Below are positions 41,131 through 48,751 of a stretch of DNA of 64,000 nucleotides, one piece after another. The notes below the pieces were generated by a model. That model saw only the letters and a program-made list of their open reading frames with translations, did no database searches and was not told the DNA's origin. The stretch's first letter is position 1. The number at the start of each line of letters is the position of its first letter. Source of the DNA: Humibacillus sp. DSM 29435 (lineage in GTDB: Bacteria; Actinomycetota; Actinomycetes; Actinomycetales; Dermatophilaceae); assembly GCF_001758225.1 (NCBI RefSeq), contig NZ_MAST01000003.1, forward strand, positions 120,494 through 184,493. Direction: 5' to 3'. Made by a program: the position numbers and the translations under genes.

Positions 41131-42648
41131 TCAGAGCCCGACGGCGTCAGCCGCAGTGTCGGTCGTCTGCCACCGACGCAGCTCAGAACCCGGCGCCCAC
41201 GTCGAGTGCGTACCGCTGGAGATCCGTTCGGGGAGGCGCAGCTTGCACACCGGCCCGTCGCCGACGCGGGCGGCGTCGAACACCACGGCGTAGGACGCGT
41301 CGGCGCCCATGTCGGTGGTGAGGGTGACGAGGTAGCCGTCGTCCTCACCCGTGCTGCCGACGCGTGGAGCCATCGCCGTCTCACTGCCGTAGACGCCGTC
41401 ACCGAAGGAGTAGCGCTCCTCCGACCCCGTGAGCACGTCGTGCTTGACCAGCCCGTCGAACAGGAACCAGTGCGGCTTGCCGGAGGCCGCGTAGGTGTAC
41501 CGGTGCTTCGTGCCGGCGTAGGCGCCGTTGATCATCCCGAACTCGGTGATGCTCTCGCTGAGCGGTTCCTCCTTGACCAGGCCCGTGGCGAGGTTGAGAC
41601 GCCAGCGGTGCAGGCGGGCCTGCATCCGGTCGAGGGCCAGAAAGCGGAAGGCTCGCTGCCACTTGTCGCCCATTCCGTTGTCGGCCGGCTCGGGGTCACC
41701 CTGGAAGAAGCCGTCGAGCACGATCTCGTCACCGTCCTCGTAGGCGTTGACGAAGTGCAGCACGAAGGTCGACTCCGCCTCGAACCACCTGATCTCAGAG
41801 CTCTGCCCGCGCCGCGGGATGACAGCGAAGCGGGTCGGCAGCTCAGGGTGGAACCGTGCGACGTGAACGCCCTTGGCCAGCAGGTCGGGCTCCCAGAACA
41901 GGGGGCAGTCGTTCAGGATCGCAAAGTTCTCGGTGAAGGCCATGTCGTGGGGCAGCCGGGGGCCCGGAAGGGGCACGTCGACGTAGTGCACCAGCTCGTT
42001 CCGGGCGTCGACGACGCCGTAGTGCAGGTAGGGCGCCTCCTTGCCATAGTTGAAGAAGAGCATCTCGCCGGTGCGGTCGTCGACCTTGGGGTGGGCCGAT
42101 ACACCCCACTCGAAGGGGAACCGCCCGTTCCAGGTCTCCTTGCCCATCGTCGCTGCTGACATCGGGTCGACCCGGTAGAGGTCACCGCACTGGTAGAAGC
42201 TCGTGAGGGCGGTGCCACGGTGCACGGTCACGTCGGTGCTCGACGCGTCTTTCATCCGCCCACGCGCACCCCAACCGTGCTCTCTCAGTGAGAGGGCCGG
42301 GGGCTCGGCGAGGCCGGCCCACAGCGCCCGCCCCGCTTCCTGTTCTGCCGCCAGCCCATCAGTGCGGATGAAACGGTTGCGGTAGAAGGCTTTGCCGTCA
42401 CGGAACCCGACGACGTGGATCATGCCGTCGCCGTCGAAGGGGTGGTAGTTCTTCATCGACGGGTGCACGGGGTTCTCGGTGTTGCGCAGGTAGACGCCGT
42501 CGAGGTCGGTCGGGATCTCACCCTCGACGACCGTCAGATCGTCGGCCTTCCACTCGGTCGTCTGCGGGCGCCAGGGACCGGTGCGATAGGGGTGGTCGTC
42601 GTCGGCGGGCAGGGTGGAGAGCAGACGGCCGACGACTTCGACATCCAT
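41131..42648 (-). CDS. Carotenoid oxygenase / lignostilbene dioxygenase family protein
   Basis: A 505-residue non-haem iron oxygenase of the RPE65/carotenoid-cleavage family, which splits alkene bonds of carotenoids, stilbenes or related phenylpropenes. The fold signature is EIPTDLDGVYLRNTENPVHP and YHPFDGDGMIHVVGF. The four iron-binding histidines can be placed in WGVSAHPKVDD, RLPHDMAFTENF, FVLHFVNAYEDGDE and SSGTHSTWAPGSEL. ATG at 42648. A gap of 37 bases separates it from the upstream thiolase, so they are probably cotranscribed. A 220-base gap follows before the ligase, with nothing certain in it. Confidence 0.93.
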   Translation of the reverse strand: MDVEVVGRLLSTLPADDDHPYRTGPWRPQTTEWKADDLTVVEGEIPTDLDGVYLRNTENPVHPSMKNYHPFDGDGMIHVVGFRDGKAFYRNRFIRTDGLAAEQEAGRALWAGLAEPPALSLREHGWGARGRMKDASSTDVTVHRGTALTSFYQCGDLYRVDPMSAATMGKETWNGRFPFEWGVSAHPKVDDRTGEMLFFNYGKEAPYLHYGVVDARNELVHYVDVPLPGPRLPHDMAFTENFAILNDCPLFWEPDLLAKGVHVARFHPELPTRFAVIPRRGQSSEIRWFEAESTFVLHFVNAYEDGDEIVLDGFFQGDPEPADNGMGDKWQRAFRFLALDRMQARLHRWRLNLATGLVKEEPLSESITEFGMINGAYAGTKHRYTYAASGKPHWFLFDGLVKHDVLTGSEERYSFGDGVYGSETAMAPRVGSTGEDDGYLVTLTTDMGADASYAVVFDAARVGDGPVCKLRLPERISSGTHSTWAPGSELRRWQTTDTAADAVGL

Positions 42649-42685
42649 GCGGGCATCCCTGTTCTTCGGTGGGTGATCGGTCGTC

Positions 42686-43912
42686 TCAGGCGGGGGCGCC
42701 GACGACGAGGCTGACGGTGGTGGCGGTACTACCGCCGAAGTTGAGCGTGCCGAAGGTTCGAGCGCCGTCGACCTGGTAGTCGCCTGCGGTGCCGCTCACC
42801 TGTCTGACGGCGTCGAGCAGCATCCGCACGCCGCTGGCACCGACGGGGTGGCCCCCGCCGATGAGGCCACCGCTGGGGTTGATCGGCAGGCGACCACCGA
42901 TCTCGATGTCGCCGTTCTCGATGGCCTTCCACGACTCCCCCGGGCCGGTGAGCCCGATGTGGTCGATGGCGAGGTACTCGCTGGGGGTGAAGCAGTCGTG
43001 GGTCTCGAGGCCGTCGAGGTCATCGAGGTCGACCCCCGCCCGGCGCCACGCGTCGGCGACCGCCGCCCGCACGTGCGGCAGCACATAGGGGTCGTCGCGG
43101 TCGCGGTCGAGCTTCTGTCGCAGGCCGAGCCCCACGGTGCGGTGTCCCCAACCGGTCACCCGCGCCAACGGCGCCACCGCCGCGCTGGGGTGGTCGCGCC
43201 GCCAGGCATCGGAGACCAGCACCACTCCGGCTCCGCCGTCGGTGACCTGACTGCAGTCGAAGCGCCGCAGCCGGCCCTCGACGACCGGGTTCGTGGCGTC
43301 GTCGGCGTCGGCGAGGTCAGGAACGGTCCAGCCGCGGGTCTGCGCGTTGGGGTTGCGCCGCGCGTTGGCGAGGTTGAGCGTGGCGATGGCACGCAGATGG
43401 GCGTCGTCGAGGCCGTACCGACGGTCGTACTCGTCGGCGATGTCGCTGAAGAGGTGCGGCCACACGAAAGTGGCGCCCTCGCCCTCTCGCCCGACCCAGG
43501 CCGCGGCGGCGAGGTAGCCGGCTGCCGCCTCGCTCGCGACGGTCTTCTCGACCTCCACCCCGAGCACGAGCGCGCTGTCGTAGTTGCCCGCCCGCAGGTC
43601 GGCCATGGCCGCAAGGATGGCGATACTGCCACTCGCACAGGCGGCCTCGTGCCGCGACGCCGGTACGCCCCAGAGGTCGGGGCGCACCGTGGCCGGCATG
43701 GCACCGAGCTGACCCTGACCCGTGAAGAGCTGACCGAAGGCGTTGCCGACGTGAACCACGTCGATCTGCGAGCCGTCGAGCCCGGCGGAGCCCAGAGTGC
43801 CGTCGACCACCTCGCGCGTCAGGTCGGAGACGTCACGGCCCTCTCGGGCCAGGTTGCGCGCGAAGTCGCTCTGGTAGCCGCCGAGCACCCAGACACCGGT
43901 GTCGCTCGCCAT
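42686..43912 (-). CDS. Thiolase-family protein (SCP-x type acetyl-CoA acetyltransferase)
   Basis: A 408-residue thiolase. The nucleophile cysteine is in HEAACASGSIAILAA, the histidine in IGGGHPVGASGVRMLL, and the substrate-loop histidine in LETHDCFTPSEYLAI. The second catalytic cysteine of classic thiolases is replaced: the C-terminal loop reads GTLNFGGSTATT. This is typical of the SCP-x-like group, which often shortens sterol or branched side chains or acts in unusual beta-oxidation. The ATG at 43912 has an excellent site (AAGGAGGTCGCGC). It is the first gene of the minus-strand group to 38.1 kb. The 233 bases upstream hold no gene. Confidence 0.92.
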   Translation of the reverse strand: MASDTGVWVLGGYQSDFARNLAREGRDVSDLTREVVDGTLGSAGLDGSQIDVVHVGNAFGQLFTGQGQLGAMPATVRPDLWGVPASRHEAACASGSIAILAAMADLRAGNYDSALVLGVEVEKTVASEAAAGYLAAAAWVGREGEGATFVWPHLFSDIADEYDRRYGLDDAHLRAIATLNLANARRNPNAQTRGWTVPDLADADDATNPVVEGRLRRFDCSQVTDGGAGVVLVSDAWRRDHPSAAVAPLARVTGWGHRTVGLGLRQKLDRDRDDPYVLPHVRAAVADAWRRAGVDLDDLDGLETHDCFTPSEYLAIDHIGLTGPGESWKAIENGDIEIGGRLPINPSGGLIGGGHPVGASGVRMLLDAVRQVSGTAGDYQVDGARTFGTLNFGGSTATTVSLVVGAPA

Positions 43913-44145
43913 GCGCGACCTCCTTGCGTCTACGGTCTCGCGGGATGCCGTAGGGCTGATGAGGCCCCGACCCACGTGCTCCAACTGGCAGAGTAACCCC
44001 CGCGTCGGAGCGAACACCATCAACGATGTGCTCGCGCTTGCCGCGCGCAACCGCATCCAGCCCCGTTCGGTCGACGGACGGTGTCGCGGCCGTCAGCGGT
44101 CCGGCATCCGGTAGGGGGCCTCTGGTCTGAGGCCCGCCGCCTCGG

Positions 44146-45015
44146 TCAGGGCCGCAGCACAGCGGTGACGCCCGTGCCGGCGGCCTCGATGGTGGCCAGC
44201 ACCTCTGGAGCCGTGGTGTTCTCGGCAAGGCGGTTCTGCTTGCCCACCCCGTGGTAGTCGCTGGAGCCGGTGAGCACCAGACCGAGCCGGTCAGCGAGCC
44301 ATCGGCAGCGAGCGATCTCGTCGGGCCCGTGGTCGCGGTGGAAGGCCTCGAGCCCCACGAGTCCGGCGGCCGTCATCTGCTCCACGAGCGCGTCGGTGAC
44401 GGTGTCGACGCGCGTACGCGTGAACGGGTGCGCGATCACCGGCACTCCCCCAGCGGCCCGGATCAGCTCGACCGCTCGCACGGGGTCGGGCGAGTAGTGC
44501 GTGACGTAGTAGGGCGACTCGTCGGTCAGCCAGTCCTCGAAGGCCTCGTCTCGGTGCTCGATGACGCCGTTCGCGATGAGGGCGTCGGCGATGTGTGGCC
44601 GACCCGGGGTCGCCCCGTCGGCCACCTGGGCGAGCACGTCGTCGTGTGAGATGGGGATGCCGTCGTCGGCCATCCGCTCGACCATGCGCAGCAGGCGGGT
44701 GGCCCGAGACGCCCGCGCCCGGGCCAGCTCAGCCATCAGATCGGGGTCGTGCTGGTCGGTGAGGTAGCCGAGCAGGTGCACGCCGGCCTCCCCGAAGGTG
44801 CACGAGATCTCGATGCCGCGCACCAGCGCGATGCCCAGCCGTTCGGCGGCCGTGGCGGCCTCGTCCCAGCCGCCGACCGTGTCGTGGTCGGTGATCCCGA
44901 GCACGTCCACGCCCGCAGCCGCGGCCGCTTCGACGAGCTCGGTGGGCGTCTCGGTGCCGTCGCTCACGGTCGAGTGCGTGTGCAGGTCGATCACCGGTGA
45001 GCTCACGCCTGACAC
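44146..45015 (-). CDS. PHP-domain phosphoesterase (TrpH/RNase AM type)
   Basis: About 289 residues. Metal-binding motifs: VIDLHTHSTVSDGTETP, GITDHDTVGGWDEA, RGIEISCTF, RPHIADALI, PVIAHPFTRTRVD and TGSSDYHGVGKQN. These are the usual three-metal PHP ligands of the YciV/TrpH group, 3',5'-nucleotide phosphatases or 5'-3' exoribonucleases for short RNAs. The GTG at 45015 (VSGVSSPVIDL) was chosen; the GTG at 45006 is equally possible. The gene start lies 35 bases from palindrome copy 1, so its promoter must overlap or lie beside that element. Confidence 0.9.
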   Translation of the reverse strand: MSGVSSPVIDLHTHSTVSDGTETPTELVEAAAAAGVDVLGITDHDTVGGWDEAATAAERLGIALVRGIEISCTFGEAGVHLLGYLTDQHDPDLMAELARARASRATRLLRMVERMADDGIPISHDDVLAQVADGATPGRPHIADALIANGVIEHRDEAFEDWLTDESPYYVTHYSPDPVRAVELIRAAGGVPVIAHPFTRTRVDTVTDALVEQMTAAGLVGLEAFHRDHGPDEIARCRWLADRLGLVLTGSSDYHGVGKQNRLAENTTAPEVLATIEAAGTGVTAVLRP

Positions 45016-45049
45016 TCTAGGGCTGCCGCTTCTGCCCCCACCTACCCCA

Positions 45050-45117
45050 CAACACACCGAGTAGTCCTCAACTCACCGAGTAGCTACCCGGTGAGTTGAG
45101 GATTACTCGGTGTGTTG
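45050..45117. repeat. 68-bp palindromic element, copy 1
   Basis: Two 34-base arms meet with no loop (centre GTAG/CTAC). The left arm begins CAACACACCGAGTAGTCCTC and the right arm is its reverse complement with only two mismatches. Inner CTCAACTCACCG pairs with CGGTGAGTTGAG. It sits between the divergent PHP and sigma-factor genes, 22 bases upstream of the sigma promoter. Two related copies lie at 46944 and 48019. Confidence 0.95.
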
Positions 45118-45138
45118 CGTAGAAGGTCGCACTTCGTG

Positions 45139-45166
45139 GCAACCTTTCAGCGACGTGCTCCGTAGA
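45139..45166 (+). promoter_or_regulatory. ECF-type promoter of the sigma-factor operon
   Basis: GCAACC at 45139-45144, a 16-base spacer and CGTAGA at 45161-45166. GCAACC is the -35 seen for Streptomyces SigE-type targets, so autoregulation is likely. The expected start of transcription (about 45173) coincides with an ATG opening a nine-codon ORF whose TGA overlaps the sigma GTG. Confidence 0.55.
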
Positions 45167-45198
45167 CAGGGTATGAACGCATCCGACAGGGGACCACG

Positions 45199-45783
45199 GT
45201 GAGCGGCGGCACGAAGGCACGTGATGCCGAGTTCGCCGCCTTCATGAGCCAGGCCGGGCCGGCCCTGCTGCGCACGGCGTGGCTGCTGACCGGTGACCAT
45301 CACCGGGCCCAGGAGCTGACCCAGGCGGCTCTCGTCAAGACCTACGTCGCATGGCCCCGGGTTCGCCCCGGCGAGGCCCTGGCCTACACCCGGAGGGTGC
45401 TGGTCAACCAGCGCACCGACACCTGGCGCTCGACCCGCAAGGAGGTCACGACGGATGCCGTTCCCGAAGTCGCGCCGGCGCTGACCCGCGACGAAACGGC
45501 TACCGCCGACAACCGCGACCTCGTGGTTCGTCTGCTGAAGCGCCTACCCGAGCAGCAACGCAAGGTCGTCGTGCTGCGCTACTACACCGACCTGTCGGAA
45601 CAGGCCACCGCCGACGCGCTCGGCATCTCGGTCGGCGCCGTCAAGAGCGCAGCGTCGAGGGGACTGGCGGCCTTACGCCGGGGGCTGCCCACACCGCCGG
45701 ATGGTGACGACCCCGACCTCGACCTGGCCACCGGGTCAGGCGCCGATCAGACGTGCGAACCACGCGAAGGGAGCAACCGATGA
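45199..45783 (+). CDS. SigE-family ECF RNA polymerase sigma factor
   Basis: A 194-residue ECF sigma factor. Region 2: EFAAFMSQAGPALLRTAWLL, HHRAQELTQAALVKTYVAW and RRVLVNQRTDTWR. Region 4: LLKRLPEQQRKVVVLRYYTD followed by SEQATADALGISVGAVKSA and the recognition helix with ASRGLAALR. It belongs to the actinobacterial group called SigE family (small, no extra domain). GTG 45199 follows AGGGGACCAC. Its stop overlaps the ATG of the membrane partner (ATGA), so the pair is coupled. The operon is bracketed by palindromes at 45050 and 46944. Confidence 0.92.
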   Translation: MSGGTKARDAEFAAFMSQAGPALLRTAWLLTGDHHRAQELTQAALVKTYVAWPRVRPGEALAYTRRVLVNQRTDTWRSTRKEVTTDAVPEVAPALTRDETATADNRDLVVRLLKRLPEQQRKVVVLRYYTDLSEQATADALGISVGAVKSAASRGLAALRRGLPTPPDGDDPDLDLATGSGADQTCEPREGSNR

Positions 45784-46925
45784 CCAACACGCCCGAGACC
45801 GACGTTCGCACGGCGCTGAACGAGGCGGCGACCGTCACCGGACTGGGCTTCGACGAGGCTGCCGTGCTCTCTCGAGGACATCGCGTGGTGCGCCGCCGCC
45901 GCATCGCTACCGCCGGAGCCGGGATCGCCGCAGTTGCCCTCGGCACCGTCGTGGCCCTGCAGGTCAGTGGCAACGGCTTCAACCGTGCCCTGCCCCCGGC
46001 CACCAGCCCGACCTCGACCGTGGTCGCCGTGGCCGGCACGGTCGACGAGGCCGGCGAGGTGGTGCCAGGGACCGACGAAGCGGGCGCGTCTCAGGGCTAC
46101 GGCGCCCGCCTGTCGGTCAAGGGCGGGACGGGCGGCAGGGTAGTCGAGACGTGGACTGTGACGGAATCGGGCACGACGGTCAAAAGCCTCACCCGGGAGG
46201 CCGGCCTGCTTGCAGTCGGCCAGGCGAGCCTGCTGCTACCGGCCGAGAGCGGCCTACCCGGTCTCGTGCTCGGCTACGTCAACACCGGCAGCGATCGCAG
46301 CGTCTCGGTCGGCATCAACACCGCTCCTGAGCAACTGATAGGAGGCGGCGGCAGTGCCACGCACCTTGCGGCGGTCGGCGGCGCAGCCCGACGACACGAC
46401 CACCTCTTCGTCCAGAAATACGACGCCTTCGACCCGTCGAAGATCGTCGGTCTTTCGTGGGCCGAGGCGAACGATCCCGACCCCACCAAGCTGCAGAAGC
46501 GGTCGATCCTGCTCAACACCGACCGCCGCGACCTCGACGCCGTCGTATTGAGCCAACCCGACGGCAACCAGTGGATCAGCTGGGCGAGCGACACTGAGAT
46601 CGGCGTCGCGAGCTCGAACGGGAACAGTCGACCGGAGGCGGTCACCGGAGCGCTGCGGCTGCTGGCGCTACCCGCGGTGGACAACCCGGCAGTTGGGGAG
46701 CCCGACAAAATTTTCGGTTGGGTGACAGGAAACGAGAGCACCACCGTGACAGTGAGAACGACAGCCTCCGACAGCGTGGTCACCTCTTACGGGCCGGTCC
46801 GCTCCGGGCGGCGCCCGTTCCTGATCACCTCGAAGCAAGGCCTCCTGAGGAGCCCAGTCACCGTGACGGGCGCCGGCATCACCCAGACCATCGACCTGGA
46901 AACACTCCGCAACATCCCCCAGTAG
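45780..46925 (+). CDS. Single-pass membrane protein, probable anti-sigma partner
   Basis: A 381-residue protein encoded directly after the sigma factor (ATGA overlap). The first about 45 residues (TDVRTALNEAATVTGLGFDE) are cytoplasmic with a basic stretch RRRR, followed by one membrane helix (IATAGAGIAAVALGTVVALQ) and a large extracellular part rich in Thr, Gly and Val. The topology and coupling are those of anti-sigma factors that hold an ECF sigma until an outside signal, but I see no zinc HXXXCXXC motif, so this is an assignment by context. The extracellular part contains WAEANDPDPTKLQKRS and is not recognised. Confidence 0.65.
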   Translation: MTNTPETDVRTALNEAATVTGLGFDEAAVLSRGHRVVRRRRIATAGAGIAAVALGTVVALQVSGNGFNRALPPATSPTSTVVAVAGTVDEAGEVVPGTDEAGASQGYGARLSVKGGTGGRVVETWTVTESGTTVKSLTREAGLLAVGQASLLLPAESGLPGLVLGYVNTGSDRSVSVGINTAPEQLIGGGGSATHLAAVGGAARRHDHLFVQKYDAFDPSKIVGLSWAEANDPDPTKLQKRSILLNTDRRDLDAVVLSQPDGNQWISWASDTEIGVASSNGNSRPEAVTGALRLLALPAVDNPAVGEPDKIFGWVTGNESTTVTVRTTASDSVVTSYGPVRSGRRPFLITSKQGLLRSPVTVTGAGITQTIDLETLRNIPQ

Positions 46926-46943
46926 CCCCACCCCTCTCCCCCG

Positions 46944-47011
46944 CAACACACCGGGTAGTCGCCAACACACCGAGTAGCTTCCCGGTGGGTTGAGGACTAC
47001 TCGGTGTGTTG
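46944..47011. repeat. 68-bp palindromic element, copy 2 (diverged)
   Basis: The same 68-base layout as copy 1, with outer arms CAACACACC...GGTGTGTTG, but the left arm carries substitutions (CCGGGTAGTCGCCAACACACC). It lies between the sigma operon stop and the AbiEi-like gene, and the latter's last codons and TAG stop (46997-46999) lie inside it. It could also terminate both convergent transcripts. Confidence 0.9.
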
Positions 47012-47932
47012 CAGGGCCGGGCGGCGGGCGGCGCGGATGCGGGCGCCGATGAGGCCCGGCCGGTCGAGTTCTGGCCAGATCACGCGCTCGACAGCGTGGC
47101 CCTGACGCCGGATGACATCCTCTCGCTGCTTCTCGCGCCAGACGACCTCAGCCGCATCGGCCCCGTCGACGTCCCCATCACGTTGGTACTTGATCCGCCC
47201 GTCGAACTCGAGCACCACTCCCTCGACGAGGAAGTCGACCCGAGCGAGAAACCGACCGTGGTCGTCACACAGCACCTTCTGGCTCTCGTACCTCATGCCC
47301 AGGTTCTGCAGCACCATGCGGGTTCGCGACTCGCCCACCGACTCGGCAGCGGGATCCATACGATCGACAGCCGCTTGGGCGCGCTTCCTGCCCTGGTGTG
47401 GCGAGACGCGCGCGACCTCCGTCCGCAGCTCTTCTTCGGTGACGAGCCTGGCATGCAACGCCGCGTCCCCGGCCACGACCGCGCACTCGAAGCCCATGGT
47501 CACGGCCGTTCGCACCACCGCCTCGGCCACGGGTACGACGAGCAGTCCGTCGACGAGGAAGGTGCGGCGTCCGCCGGGATGCAGGTGGAGTCCGCCTCGC
47601 ACCACCCCTTGGGCCACGTTGGCGACCAGGTCGATGCGTCTGGGGTCGTACGACCACAGCGGGAGGCCGTGCAGGCTCAGGGCCGCGTGGTGACTGAGGG
47701 CATCGCCCCGGCGGGTGCGCGCGACAGCGAGACACTCGAGCCGAAAGCGCCCGGCGAGATCGGCGGCATCCCACTGGCGCCTGTGGACGTACGCACCCCG
47801 CCGCACCCGTACCAGCTCACCCGTCGCCACGGCCCGGGGTAGCTCGGCCTCGGGCACTCCCCGCGCGACGGCCTCGGCTGCGGAGAACGCGCCGCCCTGC
47901 CGTCCGGCCAGGGCCGCGAGTCGAGAGTCCAT
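46997..47932 (-). CDS. AbiEi-like antitoxin / DUF559-type protein
   Basis: A 311-residue two-part protein. The N-terminus (LAALAGRQGGAFSAAEAVAR, then VRRGAYVHRRQW) is a winged-helix domain of the AbiEi type IV antitoxin kind, followed by SHHAALSLHGLP, usual in this family. The C-terminus (RVDFLVEGVVLEFDGRIKYQ, then VWREKQREDVIRRQGHAVER) resembles DUF559/Vsr-like nuclease folds with D...EFDG...K residues. No AbiEii nucleotidyltransferase toxin lies nearby. The final residues QHTE and the stop come from the palindrome. ATG 47932 has a weak ribosome binding site. Such solitary proteins are common in actinobacteria; the role is unknown. Confidence 0.75.
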   Translation of the reverse strand: MDSRLAALAGRQGGAFSAAEAVARGVPEAELPRAVATGELVRVRRGAYVHRRQWDAADLAGRFRLECLAVARTRRGDALSHHAALSLHGLPLWSYDPRRIDLVANVAQGVVRGGLHLHPGGRRTFLVDGLLVVPVAEAVVRTAVTMGFECAVVAGDAALHARLVTEEELRTEVARVSPHQGRKRAQAAVDRMDPAAESVGESRTRMVLQNLGMRYESQKVLCDDHGRFLARVDFLVEGVVLEFDGRIKYQRDGDVDGADAAEVVWREKQREDVIRRQGHAVERVIWPELDRPGLIGARIRAARRPALQHTE

Positions 47933-48018
47933 GTCGAGCAGGCTGCCCGCTCCGTGGCGAGGGCGCGCGGAGACCGGCTCGCCGCTGTGGACAACCCGGC
48001 GACCGTCCGGGACCTGTG

Positions 48019-48102
48019 GATCCCGACAACACACCGAGTAGTCCTCAACTCACCGGGAAGTTTCCCGGTGAGTTGAGGACTACTCGGTGTGTTGTCGGGA
48101 TC
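48019..48102. repeat. 84-bp palindromic element, copy 3
   Basis: The 68-base core (48027-48094) is almost perfectly palindromic, with one mismatch near the centre (GGGAAG/TTTCCC). The symmetry runs a further eight bases on each side (GATCCCGA and TCGGGATC), giving 42-base arms. It lies between the AbiEi-like gene and the MaoC gene, about 87 bases upstream of the AbiEi-like start. Confidence 0.95.
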
Positions 48103-48124
48103 GGGGGCAGGCACGGCGCAGCGG

Positions 48125-48655
48125 TCAGGGGGTGGGCCCGGGCCAGTTGCGGTCGGGCACCGGCACGGGGCGGGCGGGCTGGGCGCCACCGCGCGCCTCG
48201 AGGTAGCTGCGCTTGGGCACCATCACCGAGCGGCGGAAGATGCACACCACCGTGCCGTGCTGGTTGTAGCCGATCGTCTCGACCTGCACGACGCCACGGT
48301 CGTGCTTCGAGGTCGACTCGCGCTTGCCGAGCACCCGCGACTCGCCGTAGAGGGTGTCACCGTGAAAGGTCGGCGCCACATGACGCAGCGATTCGACCTC
48401 GAGGTTGGCGATCGCCTGACCCGACACGTCGGCCACCGACATCCCGAGAAGCAGCGAGTAGACGTAGTTGCCGACCACGACGTTCTGGCCGAACCCGGTC
48501 GCCTCACCCGCGTAGTGCGCGTCGAGGTGCAGCGGGTGGTGGTTCATCGTCAGGAGGCAGAACAGGTGGTCGTCGTACTCGGTGACCGTCTTGCCGGGCC
48601 AGTGCCGGTAGACGGCCCCGACCTCGAACTCCTCGTAGCTGCGACCGAACGCCAT
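48125..48655 (-). CDS. MaoC family dehydratase
   Basis: A 176-residue hot-dog-fold hydratase. It begins MAFGRSYEEFEVGAVYRHWP and has the catalytic motif TMNHHPLHLDAHYAGEATGFG with Asp/His residues, then VETIGYNQHGTVVCIFRR. It is of the MaoC subfamily acting on CoA thioesters such as mesaconyl- or itaconyl-type acids; as I recall it resembles Rv2499c. The ATG at 48655 follows AGAAGGAGTGGTC. It probably acts with the acyl-CoA dehydrogenase at 53990-55192, but they are not adjacent, so this link is only an inference. Confidence 0.9.
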   Translation of the reverse strand: MAFGRSYEEFEVGAVYRHWPGKTVTEYDDHLFCLLTMNHHPLHLDAHYAGEATGFGQNVVVGNYVYSLLLGMSVADVSGQAIANLEVESLRHVAPTFHGDTLYGESRVLGKRESTSKHDRGVVQVETIGYNQHGTVVCIFRRSVMVPKRSYLEARGGAQPARPVPVPDRNWPGPTP

Positions 48656-48751
48656 GACCACTCCTTCTCGACCTCGACGCGACCCTGCGTCGTCGGTCTC
48701 AGCCTGCCGGAGTGGGCGCTGACAACCCATGGTCGGATGCCGTGTGCTTGC

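Noticed and set aside
46997..48125. A complete AbiE toxin-antitoxin pair
   Set aside because: No AbiEii nucleotidyltransferase gene is next to the AbiEi-like gene on either side.
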